Part shown: one piece after another, positions 32,935 to 40,446 of the stretch
How positions within the stretch are numbered: the stretch's first letter is position 1
Layout: every line of letters starts with the position of its first letter
Made by a program: the position numbers and the translations under genes
NCBI GenBank assembly: GCA_017477205.1
Contig: JAFUXE010000034.1
Span: 1-64,000 of the forward strand
Length of the DNA: 64,000 nt
From: Alloprevotella sp.
Lineage (GTDB): Bacteria; Bacteroidota; Bacteroidia; Bacteroidales; Bacteroidaceae
Reading direction: 5' to 3'
The notes under the pieces: generated by a model
The model's database searches: none
What the model saw: the letters and a program-made list of their open reading frames with translations, nothing else
What the model was told of the DNA's origin: nothing

Positions 32935-33825
32935 TTATCGCAAGCCGTCGAAGTGTCCCTGCGATGCTGTGTCCATGCGGAGTAGGCTGTCGCGAATGAG
33001 ATGTTCGCGATTCACGGCGGTGTCGCGCTTCGTGGAGTCGGGGCGTTCCGCGGGCATCGGCGTATGCTCCTTGCGGACGCGCAGGAGGCGGGGTGTGGTC
33101 AGTGCCACGAGGCGCGGGCGTTCGTTCCAGGGTGCGCACTGATAGGCAAGGCACATTACCTTCTTCACGCGCTTGCGTCCTACGCTCAGCGTCAGGGAGT
33201 GGTGGCCGGAGGTCTCGAAGTCGCGCTTTTGCGCCACCACGCTGTCGCCTTCATACTCGATGGCCAGGACCGTGTTGAGGCGCTTCTGTCCTTCGTGGTA
33301 GTACCAGGCGGTGCTGATTTCCAGGACGACGTTGTCGCCCGGCTGCAGAATCGTGTCCACAGTGAGGGTATATTGTAGCCGGTTCTGCCCGTTTGCGTTC
33401 AGGAGGCAGAAGGGACGCCCCCAAAGGCTGAGCGTGTCGCCGGAGGTCTCGCCCGCCAGGTTTCTCTCGCCCGTCAGGTTCGTCAGGGCATCGTAGCGCT
33501 CCGTCAGTTTCTCATAGACATCGAAAAGCTCGTCCGTATGGCGGCAGTAGTACACCATGTTGCGGTCGAAGTCCTCCTGCGTGAGTCCGTGCTTCTTCAG
33601 CACGAAGTCCGTATAGGCCCTTGCCTTGATATCCATGCTGTCGCGGTCGGCTTCAGCGAGGCTTGCGGCGAGGTGGTAGTCAAAGAGGAGCTTTTCCATC
33701 TTCGACTTCGAGAGTATGTCGTCAGGCCTGCGGTTCTTGCACGCGGAAAGCCCCAGGAGCGCGAAGGCACAGAGCAGGAAGGCTCCCGCGAGGAGCGCCT
33801 TATGATTCCTTTCCGGAGAAGACAT
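32935..33825 (-). CDS. DUF4296 domain lipoprotein
   Basis: This 296-residue protein starts MSSPERNHKALL, overlapping lspA by 26 bases. The signal ends in a lipobox (LLGLSAC), so it should be acylated and then cleaved by the signal peptidase II encoded just upstream. The mature N-part (MEKLLFDYHLAASLAEADRDS...ARAYTDFVLKKHGLTQEDFDRNMVYYCRHTDELFDVYEKL) is the DUF4296 helical domain; the rest is strand-rich. Its function is unknown, but the lspA-DUF4296 pairing is conserved in Bacteroidales. Confidence 0.85.
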   Translation of the reverse strand: MSSPERNHKALLAGAFLLCAFALLGLSACKNRRPDDILSKSKMEKLLFDYHLAASLAEADRDSMDIKARAYTDFVLKKHGLTQEDFDRNMVYYCRHTDELFDVYEKLTERYDALTNLTGERNLAGETSGDTLSLWGRPFCLLNANGQNRLQYTLTVDTILQPGDNVVLEISTAWYYHEGQKRLNTVLAIEYEGDSVVAQKRDFETSGHHSLTLSVGRKRVKKVMCLAYQCAPWNERPRLVALTTPRLLRVRKEHTPMPAERPDSTKRDTAVNREHLIRDSLLRMDTASQGHFDGLR

Positions 33826-34498
33826 AGCGCGAGTAGAAGATGAGGATGGCGATGGTGGCGCAGCTGATGGCGGCGTCGGCAAAGTTGAAGATGGCGTTGA
33901 AGAACACCTGTCCGCCTACGAGCGGCACCCAGTCGGGCCATGTGAAGAGGGGGAAGTAGAACATGTCCACCACGCGCCCTTCGAGGAACGTGCCGTAGCC
34001 TTCGCCGAAGGGGACGAGCGATGCCTCTGCGAAGGGCGTGCTTTCTGAGAAGATGAGGCCGTAGAAGCAGTTGTCGATGATGTTTCCCGCCGCCCCGGCA
34101 ATGATGAGTGCGATGCAGGCGATGAGCCCGCGCGGCACCGCTTGCAGTATGGCTTTCCGCAGGAGCCATACGAAGAAGCCGATGGTGACAACGCGGAAGA
34201 GCGTGAGCCATCCTGTGCTCAGCGGGCTCATGCCCCAGGCCATGCCCTCGTTCTCCGTGAAGTTCAGGTGGAACCAGGGTGTCACTTCCATGCTTTCATG
34301 GAGGCAGAAAGTGGTCTTGACGGCGAATTTGATGGCCTGGTCGATGACGATGATGGCCACGACGATGCAGGCGGAGAGCAGGAAGTCGCCGTGGCGCACG
34401 GCCTTTGCCTCGGAAGCTGCCGTTGCGTCTTCCAATGCCTCCTGCCGGCTCTGCCTGAGGTGCGCTGCTTCCTGTTCGCTCTTCTTTGTTGCGTCCAT
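33800..34498 (-). CDS. lspA: Lipoprotein signal peptidase (signal peptidase II)
   Basis: This 232-residue inner membrane aspartyl protease removes signal peptides from prolipoproteins. It has four hydrophobic segments, IDQAIKFAVKTT, FTENEGMAWG, and the two catalytic Asp motifs AGAAGNIIDNCFYG and FNFADAAISC. It is longer than E. coli LspA because of a 40-residue charged cytoplasmic N-terminus and an inserted loop (SESTPFAEASLVPFGEGYG), common in Bacteroidetes. It sits between a DksA-like gene and a lipoprotein gene. Confidence 0.94.
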   Translation of the reverse strand: MDATKKSEQEAAHLRQSRQEALEDATAASEAKAVRHGDFLLSACIVVAIIVIDQAIKFAVKTTFCLHESMEVTPWFHLNFTENEGMAWGMSPLSTGWLTLFRVVTIGFFVWLLRKAILQAVPRGLIACIALIIAGAAGNIIDNCFYGLIFSESTPFAEASLVPFGEGYGTFLEGRVVDMFYFPLFTWPDWVPLVGGQVFFNAIFNFADAAISCATIAILIFYSRYVFSGKES

Positions 34499-34512
34499 GG
34501 TGCGGCCGTTTT

Positions 34513-34899
34513 TTAGCGCATGCTTTGTTCCTTCAGCTTGCCCTCGATGCTGGTCGTGGCGTGGGGCACGGCGCGCAGGCGCTCCTTGGGGATGAGCTTG
34601 CCCGTGATGCGGCAGATGCCGTAGGTCTTGTTCTCGATGCGCGTCAGGGCTTCCTGGAGTCCCTTGATGAACTTCGTCTGGCGTGCTGCCATGTTGATGA
34701 TTTCCTCTTTCGACTGTACGGGCGAGCCTTCTTCCAGCGCCTTGTAGGTGGGCGAGGTGTCCTCCACGTCGTTGCCGTCGCGGTGCATCAGGCTGTCCAT
34801 GAGTTCGTCGTACTCGAGTTTTGCCTTGGCGAGCTTCTGGTTGATGATTTCGCGGAACTCCATAAGTTCCTCGTCACTGTAGCGTTCGTTGGTTGCCAT
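34513..34899 (-). CDS. DksA/TraR-family protein with a degenerate zinc finger
   Basis: This 128-residue protein has the DksA layout: an N-terminal helical coiled-coil (EELMEFREIINQKLAKAKLEYDELMDSLM), then the C-terminal globular part with IENKTYGICRITGKLIPKERLRAVPHATTSI. Only one Cys (GIC) of the four zinc-finger Cys remains, the usual Bacteroidetes form. By homology it would bind in the RNA polymerase secondary channel and act with ppGpp. It lies 50 bases after ileS and 14 before lspA. Confidence 0.88.
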   Translation of the reverse strand: MATNERYSDEELMEFREIINQKLAKAKLEYDELMDSLMHRDGNDVEDTSPTYKALEEGSPVQSKEEIINMAARQTKFIKGLQEALTRIENKTYGICRITGKLIPKERLRAVPHATTSIEGKLKEQSMR

Positions 34900-34948
34900 A
34901 CTGTTTATGGTTTAGTTTGTTGTGTCTGTGTTCTGGTGTGTTTGTTGC

Positions 34949-37900
34949 TTAGCTTTTGCTGATGCTTGCCTGGAGCTTGAAGTCTTCGAAGTCGAGCTCC
35001 ACGGGATTGCTGATTTCCGCCTGGAATCCGATGCTGTCGGCCAGCACCTGGGAGGAGATGTAGGTGTGGTACTCCTCGACGGCCTCGCGGACCTCTGTGC
35101 GGTCTTCGAGGAGGATGCGTATGTGGTCCACGATGTCGAAGCCGGCTTCCTTGCGGTAGGTCTGTATGCGCTTGACGATTTCGCGCGCCATGCCCTCGCG
35201 GATGAGTTCGGGGGTGAGGGTGATGTCGAGGGCCACGGTCAGGGTGCCTTCGCTGACGACGCTCCATCCTGGGAGGTCGCGCGTGAGCACTTCGACGTCG
35301 TCGCGCTCGATGAGGGCTTCGCCGTCGGGCAGTTGCAGGGCGAGGGTGCCTTCAGCCTCGAGGCTTGCTATCTGCTCCTGGCCGAGGGCTTCGACGGCTG
35401 CTGCCACGGCTTTCATGCGCTTGCCGAATTTCTTGCCCATGACGCGGAAGTTGCACTTCAGGGTCTTCTGTATCATGCCTCCCTCGACGAATTCGATGTC
35501 CTTGACGTTCACCTCGGAGAGGATGAGGGGCTTGACGGCCTGGATGGCTTCGCGTCGCTGGGCGTCGGTGGCGGGTATGCAGATGCGGCTGAGGGGCTGG
35601 CGCACGATGATGTGCTCCTTCTTGCGCAGGGAGAGCGCGAGGCTGGAGATTTTCTGCGCGAGGTTCATGCGCTCTTCCAGGGCTTCGTCGATGCGTGAGG
35701 CGTCGGCCTTGGGGAAGGTGTCGAGGTGTACGCTGTCGAGGCCGTCTCCGCAGGCTTCGTGGAGGTCGCGGTAGAGGCGGTCGGCGAAGAAGGGGGAGAT
35801 GGGGGCCATCAGGCGGCTGACGGTCTCAAGGCATGTCCAGAGGGTCTTGTAGGCGGAGAGCTTGTCGTGCGTGAGTTCCCCGGCCCAGAAGCGCTTGCGG
35901 TTGAGGCGCACGTACCAGTTGGAGAGGTTGTCGGTGACGAAGGCTGCGATGAGGCGTCCTGCCCGCGTGGGGTCGTAGTCGTCGAAGGCTTCGGTGACGT
36001 CGCGCACGAGGCTGTTCAGCAGGGAGATGATCCAGCGGTCAATCTCGGGGACGTCCTCTGCTGCCACTGCGGCCTGCGGGTTGCTGAATCCGTCGACGTT
36101 GGCGTACATGGCGAAGAAGCTGTACGTCTGGAAGAGCTTTGCGAAGAAGGTGCGCGCGGTCTCGCGGACGCCTTCGGGGTCGTACTTGAGGTTGTCCCAG
36201 GGCTGGGCGTTTGTTATCATGTACCAGCGCAGGGGGTCGCTGCCGTTTTCCTCGATGGCCTTGAAGGGGTCAACGGCGTTGCCGAGTCGCTTGGACATTT
36301 TCAGGCCGTTCTTGTCGAGCACGAGGCCGTTGGAGATGACGTTCTTGAAGGCTACGCTGTCGAATACCATCGTGGCGATGGCGTGGAGGGTGTAGAACCA
36401 TCCGCGCGTCTGGTCGACGCCTTCGGCGATGAAGTCGGCGGGGAAGATGCTGCCGCGGTCCAGGGCCTCCTTGTTCTCGAAGGGATAGTGTGCCTGTGCG
36501 TAGGGCATGGCGCCGCTGTCGAACCATACGTCGATGAGGTCGGCTTCGCGATGGAGGGGCTTGCCTGTGGGGCTTACGAGGACGATGTCGTCAACGTAGG
36601 GGCGGTGGAGGTCTATCTTGGCGTAGTTCTCCCTGGAGTAGTCGCCGGGCACGAAGCCTTTGTCGCGCAGGGGGTTGGAGGGCATGAGCCCTGCCTCGAC
36701 GCTGCGGTCAATCTCGTTGTATAGCTGTTCGATGGAGCCGATGCAGATTTCCTCGCGGCTGTGGCGGTTGCGCCAGATGGGCAGGGGTGTGCCCCAGTAG
36801 CGGCTGCGGGAGAGGTTCCAGTCGTTGAGGTTCTCGAGCCATTTTCCGAAGCGTCCCGTGCCCGTGGACGCGGGTTTCCACTTGATGGTGTCGTTCAGCT
36901 GGCTCATGCGTTCCTTGAGGGCCGTGGCGCGGATGAACCAGGAGTCGAGGGGATAGTAGAGTATGGGGGTGTCGGTGCGCCAGCAGTGGGGGTAGTTGTG
37001 GAGGTGTTTCTCGGTCTTTACGGCCTTGCCCTGCTGCTTGAGCTCCACGCAGAGTTCGACGTTGAGGTCGGCTTCTTTCTGTGCGCGCTCGGCGTCGAGG
37101 CGGTTGTCTGTGTAGAAGCTGGGGTCGTAGTGGTTCTTTACGTACTCGCCGGCATGGCGGGTGGTGTCGTCGGTCGTGATGCAGCGCTCCACGAAGGCGG
37201 GAGCGAGGTCTGCTGTCAGGAAGAACTTGCCCGTGAAGTCCACCATCGGCCGCGTCTCGCCAAGCCTGTTCACCATGTAGAGTGCAGGCACGCTGGCGTC
37301 GCGGGCCACCTTGGCGTCGTCGGCGCCGAAGGTGGGCGCGATGTGCACGATGCCCGTACCGTCGTCCGTCGTCACGTAGTCGCCGGGGATGACGCGGAAG
37401 GCTTCCTCGGCCATCTCCACGAAGGTGTCGCCGGCATGGGAGAACGTCTTCCCGGGGTGCGCCTCTGCGTAGCGCTTCACGAAGTCGGCTGAGGTTTCCT
37501 CCACCTTCTCGCAGGGGAGCACCCAGGGCATGAGCTGCTCGTACTTCATGCCGACGAGGTCGGTGCCCTTGTAGCGGCCCACGATTTGGTAGGCGTCGTC
37601 GCCCTCTGCGGCGAAGTAGTTGTTCACGAGGCTTTCGGCCACGACGGCCGTGATGGGCTCGCCGCTGTAGGGGTTCCTGGTGCGCACGGCGAGGTAGTCT
37701 ATCTTCGGGCCTACGCAGAGTGCCGTGTTCGAGGGCGGCGTCCAGGGTGTCGTGGTCCATGCGAGGAAGACGGGCGTGCCCCAGCCTTCCATCTCGGGCT
37801 TCGGGGTGAGGATGCGGAACTGCACGGTGGCTGTCAGGTCGCGCACGTCGCGGTAGCAGCCGGGCAGGTTGAGCTCGTGGCTGGAGAGGCCTGTGCCTGC

Positions 37901-38452
37901 CATGGGGCTGTAGGGCTGTATGGTGTAGCCCTTGTAGAGGAGTCCCTTGTCGTAGAGCTGGCGGAGGAGCCACCAGAGGGTCTCGATGTAGGAGTTGTCG
38001 TAGGTGATGTAGGGGTGCTCCATGTCTGCCCAGTATCCCATGCGGCGCGTGAGGTCTTCCCATTCTGCCGTGTACTTCATGACGCTCTTGCGGCAGGCGT
38101 CGTTGTATTCGGCCACGGAGATTTTCCCGCCGATGTCGGCCTTCGTGATGCCGAGCTCCTTTTCCACGCCGAGCTCCACGGGCAGGCCGTGGGTGTCCCA
38201 TCCTGCCTTGCGCTCCACGCGGAAGCCCTGCATGGTCTTGTAGCGGCAGAAGAGGTCCTTGATGGTGCGTGCCATGACGTGGTGGATGCCCGGGTGCCCG
38301 TTGGCCGAGGGGGGGCCGTCGTAGAATACGTAGTCGGGGCAGCCTTCGCGTTCGCTGATGCTGCGGTGGAAGAGGTCGAGGCCGTCCCAGCGTTCGAGGA
38401 CGTCCCTATTGAGCTGTGCGAGGTTGAAGTCGCGGCGTTCCTTGAATTTCAT
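34949..38452 (-). CDS. ileS: Isoleucyl-tRNA synthetase
   Basis: This 1167-residue class I synthetase charges tRNA-Ile. The HIGH-type motif is GHPGIHH at about residues 52-58, the KMSKR loop KMSKRLGNAVDP at about 718, with the editing (CP1) domain between (TPWTPPSNTALCVG, DDGTGIVHIAPTFGADD) and the DQTRGWFYTLH block. The anticodon-binding domain follows, with a C-terminal tail. It is of the long eukaryote-like IleRS type found in Bacteroidetes, lacking an obvious C-terminal zinc finger. It leads a conserved operon with dksA-like, lspA and DUF4296 genes. Confidence 0.97.
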   Translation of the reverse strand: MKFKERRDFNLAQLNRDVLERWDGLDLFHRSISEREGCPDYVFYDGPPSANGHPGIHHVMARTIKDLFCRYKTMQGFRVERKAGWDTHGLPVELGVEKELGITKADIGGKISVAEYNDACRKSVMKYTAEWEDLTRRMGYWADMEHPYITYDNSYIETLWWLLRQLYDKGLLYKGYTIQPYSPMAGTGLSSHELNLPGCYRDVRDLTATVQFRILTPKPEMEGWGTPVFLAWTTTPWTPPSNTALCVGPKIDYLAVRTRNPYSGEPITAVVAESLVNNYFAAEGDDAYQIVGRYKGTDLVGMKYEQLMPWVLPCEKVEETSADFVKRYAEAHPGKTFSHAGDTFVEMAEEAFRVIPGDYVTTDDGTGIVHIAPTFGADDAKVARDASVPALYMVNRLGETRPMVDFTGKFFLTADLAPAFVERCITTDDTTRHAGEYVKNHYDPSFYTDNRLDAERAQKEADLNVELCVELKQQGKAVKTEKHLHNYPHCWRTDTPILYYPLDSWFIRATALKERMSQLNDTIKWKPASTGTGRFGKWLENLNDWNLSRSRYWGTPLPIWRNRHSREEICIGSIEQLYNEIDRSVEAGLMPSNPLRDKGFVPGDYSRENYAKIDLHRPYVDDIVLVSPTGKPLHREADLIDVWFDSGAMPYAQAHYPFENKEALDRGSIFPADFIAEGVDQTRGWFYTLHAIATMVFDSVAFKNVISNGLVLDKNGLKMSKRLGNAVDPFKAIEENGSDPLRWYMITNAQPWDNLKYDPEGVRETARTFFAKLFQTYSFFAMYANVDGFSNPQAAVAAEDVPEIDRWIISLLNSLVRDVTEAFDDYDPTRAGRLIAAFVTDNLSNWYVRLNRKRFWAGELTHDKLSAYKTLWTCLETVSRLMAPISPFFADRLYRDLHEACGDGLDSVHLDTFPKADASRIDEALEERMNLAQKISSLALSLRKKEHIIVRQPLSRICIPATDAQRREAIQAVKPLILSEVNVKDIEFVEGGMIQKTLKCNFRVMGKKFGKRMKAVAAAVEALGQEQIASLEAEGTLALQLPDGEALIERDDVEVLTRDLPGWSVVSEGTLTVALDITLTPELIREGMAREIVKRIQTYRKEAGFDIVDHIRILLEDRTEVREAVEEYHTYISSQVLADSIGFQAEISNPVELDFEDFKLQASISKS

Positions 38453-38490
38453 GCTTTCCTGTTTCGTGTCTGTGTTCTTTTTATGGCGTG

Positions 38491-38498
38491 CAAAAGTA
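38491..38498 (-). promoter_or_regulatory. -7 element for the ileS operon
   Basis: The minus strand reads TACTTTTG followed by CACG, matching TAnnTTTG, 38 bases before the ileS ATG. Confidence 0.7.
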
Positions 38499-38665
38499 CC
38501 AAATACGGTTGAAACTTCAAAGCTTCCCCCTCTTTTTTATTCATATACGCGCACGCGGGAGTGCTCTTCCTCCCTCCTGCCCTGCTCGCCCCGGCGGCTC
38601 GTGGCTGGCGCGGCCCGGTGCGCGGGGCTTTGGAAAATCGTTTACAAAGTGGCAGGCATCGGCCC

Positions 38666-38748
38666 CGTGGGTACCACTTTGGGCCTCCGTAAGTAGTACT
38701 TACGAGCCTCGTAAGTGCACCTTACGGCCGCCGTAAGTGCACCCTACG
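38666..38748. repeat. Array of 17-bp palindromes at exact 22-bp spacing
   Basis: CGTAAGTAGTACTTACG (38688-38704) is a perfect palindrome; CGTAAGTGCACCTTACG (38710-38726) and CGTAAGTGCACCCTACG (38732-38748) are near-perfect versions. Their starts are exactly 22 bp apart, about two helical turns. A decayed fourth unit, CGTGGGTACCACTTTGG, begins at 38666, in the same register. The layout resembles repeated operators bound by a dimeric protein on one DNA face. Confidence 0.8.
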
Positions 38749-38792
38749 GGGGCGGTTTTTTCAGAGTGCTGATTTACAAGGATTTACAAAAA

Positions 38793-38830
38793 GCTCCGTT
38801 TTGTTTGGAATTTCCTTTACAAAACGGAGC
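38793..38830 (-). terminator. Rho-independent terminator of the HU gene
   Basis: On the minus strand GCTCCGTTTTGT pairs perfectly with ACAAAACGGAGC (12 bp, 14-base loop) and is followed by TTTTTG, about 50 bases past the HU stop. Confidence 0.85.
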
Positions 38831-38880
38831 CTTGTCCCGCTCATCCCCGCGCTCCTGCGCGCGGGGCGTTCGCGGCGGCG

Positions 38881-39324
38881 TCACTCGAACTCCTCGGGAT
38901 GCGCCTCGCGATAGGCCTTGTAGCGCTCCTGCTCGGCGCTGTCCATGCCGAAGCTCACCTTGCTCGGCTTCAGCGCCTCCGTCAGGTCGTTGCTGCGGCG
39001 GAAGCACATCGTGACGTGCGTGATGAGCTGGGCGCCCTTCTTCCAGGCTTCCCTCTGCGTGGCAACGCCGCGGCTCTTCAGGCTCGTGTAGAACGTTCCC
39101 ACGTCGCCGAGGCGCACCGTCTGTCCCTCTACGAGGCACTGCATGATTTCGTACTCCAGCGCGCTGAGCACGGCCTTCACGTCGGCTGTCGACACGGTGC
39201 TGCGCTTCTCGATGCGGTCTGCCAGCTTCTCCAGGTCCACGGGGTCCTGCTTCGCGGCCTGCGCATAGTACTTCACGCTCTTGTCCTTCGGGCTCTTGAT
39301 GGCCCTGATGATGTACCTGAACAT
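38881..39324 (-). CDS. HU-family DNA-binding protein, Bacteroidetes long type
   Basis: This 147-residue protein resembles the Bacteroidetes HU-like family: an N-terminal extension (MFRYIIRAIKSPKDKSVKYYAQAAKQDPV), then the HU dimer helices (LADRIEKRSTVSTADVKAVLSALEYEIMQCL) and the GQTVRLGDVGTFYTSLKSRGV strand region leading to the DNA arm. Such proteins bind and bend DNA as dimers. The last 20 residues are charged. A small hairpin lies 20 bases before the start and a strong terminator follows, so it is probably transcribed alone. Confidence 0.88.
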   Translation of the reverse strand: MFRYIIRAIKSPKDKSVKYYAQAAKQDPVDLEKLADRIEKRSTVSTADVKAVLSALEYEIMQCLVEGQTVRLGDVGTFYTSLKSRGVATQREAWKKGAQLITHVTMCFRRSNDLTEALKPSKVSFGMDSAEQERYKAYREAHPEEFE

Positions 39325-39343
39325 GGTGGTTAGGTTGTTTACC

Positions 39344-39363
39344 GACGCAGTCCTTTCTGCGTC
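39344..39363. promoter_or_regulatory. Perfect hairpin in the HU gene leader
   Basis: GACGCAG at 39344-39350 and CTGCGTC at 39357-39363 form a 7-bp perfect inverted repeat with a six-base spacer, 20 bases upstream of the HU ATG. Just beyond it the minus strand has ATCTTTTG, one step from the TAnnTTTG consensus. It could be an operator or an mRNA hairpin. Confidence 0.4.
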
Positions 39364-39442
39364 AAAAGATTGTTAGTTAGTGTATAATCATCTCCCCTCC
39401 GGGGGGAGCCTTTTGCCTTGATAGCCAGGCACTACGTGCACG

Positions 39443-39583
39443 TCACCAGGGATACTTGATATAAGTGACGGCGCCGGAGACGTTCGTACGCGTATAGACA
39501 TCCCAGACGGGCTCGTCGTCTATAATTAGCTCTCGGGGTGGTAGTACCGGCCTGGTCGGTGCACCTTTTGCCGCGGATGTCAC
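39443..39583 (-). CDS. Possible 46-residue protein coupled to the sugar kinase gene
   Basis: A GTG codon overlaps the kinase stop as GTGA and opens a frame of 46 codons ending ...DDEPVWDVYTRTNVSGAVTYIKYPW. The second half uses codons like the neighbours and looks protein-like; the first half (SAAKGAPTRPVLPPREL) has rarer codons. It might be a real small gene, or the tail of a gene whose front has been lost. I recognise no family. Confidence 0.35.
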   Translation of the reverse strand: MTSAAKGAPTRPVLPPRELIIDDEPVWDVYTRTNVSGAVTYIKYPW

Positions 39584-40425
39584 CTGGCGGCGTGGTAGTC
39601 GCGGAGGCCCTCAATGGGCTCCTGCATGATGCTGCGGACGCTGAAGCCCCGCCGCTGCGCAGCGGCGCAAAGCTCCTCCCGGAGCGCATAGGCCAGCCCC
39701 CCGACGAAGCTCAGCGGCGTAGTGGCATCCAGGCCGTAGGGCGCCAGCTGATACTGGAAGAACTTGTCGAACTCCGAAAGGATAATCTCCTTGATTCCAG
39801 CATCCTTACGGTGCTCCACAACGAAGGGTGCGAAGTGCGCCAGGTACGTGTTGGCCGAGGGGCGCCGATAGACATGCTCTATCACCGAGCCCTCGTCCGC
39901 GTCCGGGTAGGCCGCACGGAAGGCGGCTGTGAGCTCCTCGCTGAGACAGCCGCGCAGGCAGCGGTTCAGGAGCTGGCGCCCGAGGGCCGCCCCGCCGCCC
40001 TCGTCGCCCAGGATGAAGCCCAGCGGGGGCACGTTGCGCACGAGGCGCCGGCCGTCATAGAGGCCGCTGTTCGTGCCCGTGCCGACGATGCAGACGACGC
40101 CCGCCTCGCGGCCCAGCGCGCCACGCGCCGCGCCCAGCAGGTCACTTTCCACCTCCATCGTCCCCGCTGCGCCGGGGAACACCTCCGAGAGGCGCTCGCG
40201 CATCACCTCCCGGCCGCGGCCGCGGCAGCCCGCGCCGTAGAACGCCAGCTGCGTGGGGGCCTCGGGCAGGCGGCTGCGCAGGGCCAGCAGCATGCGCGTG
40301 ATTTCCTCCTCGCTGCGCGTAAGGGGGTTGAGCCCCTCCGTGAGGACATGTTCCTCCTCGCCTGAGCGGGAGATGAAGAGCCAGTGGGTCTTTGTGCTGC
40401 CACTGTCAGCGATGAGTGTAGGCAT
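39580..40425 (-). CDS. BadF/BadG-type N-acetylglucosamine / N-acetylmuramate kinase
   Basis: This 281-residue ASKHA-fold kinase opens MPTLIADSGSTKTHWLFIS (phosphate 1 motif) and has YGAGCRGRGREVM, VVCIVGTGTNSGLYDG (phosphate 2) and PLGFILGDEGGGAALGRQLLNR. This is the BadF/BadG/BcrA/BcrD family whose sugar branch includes GlcNAc kinase and MurK, which phosphorylates MurNAc and GlcNAc on O6. It lies 21 bases after an MFS transporter gene, a pairing that suggests uptake and phosphorylation of a wall amino sugar; nagA at 7.9 kb could take the product further. Substrate preference is inferred. Confidence 0.8.
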   Translation of the reverse strand: MPTLIADSGSTKTHWLFISRSGEEEHVLTEGLNPLTRSEEEITRMLLALRSRLPEAPTQLAFYGAGCRGRGREVMRERLSEVFPGAAGTMEVESDLLGAARGALGREAGVVCIVGTGTNSGLYDGRRLVRNVPPLGFILGDEGGGAALGRQLLNRCLRGCLSEELTAAFRAAYPDADEGSVIEHVYRRPSANTYLAHFAPFVVEHRKDAGIKEIILSEFDKFFQYQLAPYGLDATTPLSFVGGLAYALREELCAAAQRRGFSVRSIMQEPIEGLRDYHAAR

Positions 40426-40446
40426 AGCAAACGGTGTGTGTTTGGA

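Larger units (their letters stand above)
38453..38880. other. Intergenic region between ileS and HU genes
   Basis: There is no gene in these 428 bases. It holds the ileS promoter, a very GC-rich stretch (38560-38630), an array of three 17-bp palindromes at 22-bp spacing (38688-38748) and the HU terminator (38793-38830). Confidence 0.7.

Noticed and set aside
38666..38748. CRISPR array
   Set aside because: The units are palindromic, only 17 bp with 5-base gaps, and there are no spacers or cas genes.
39432..39689. 85-codon minus-strand frame overlapping the kinase 3' end
   Set aside because: Its sequence (Arg, Ser, Ala rich) is a shifted reading of the kinase gene; the coupled 46-codon frame is a better candidate.
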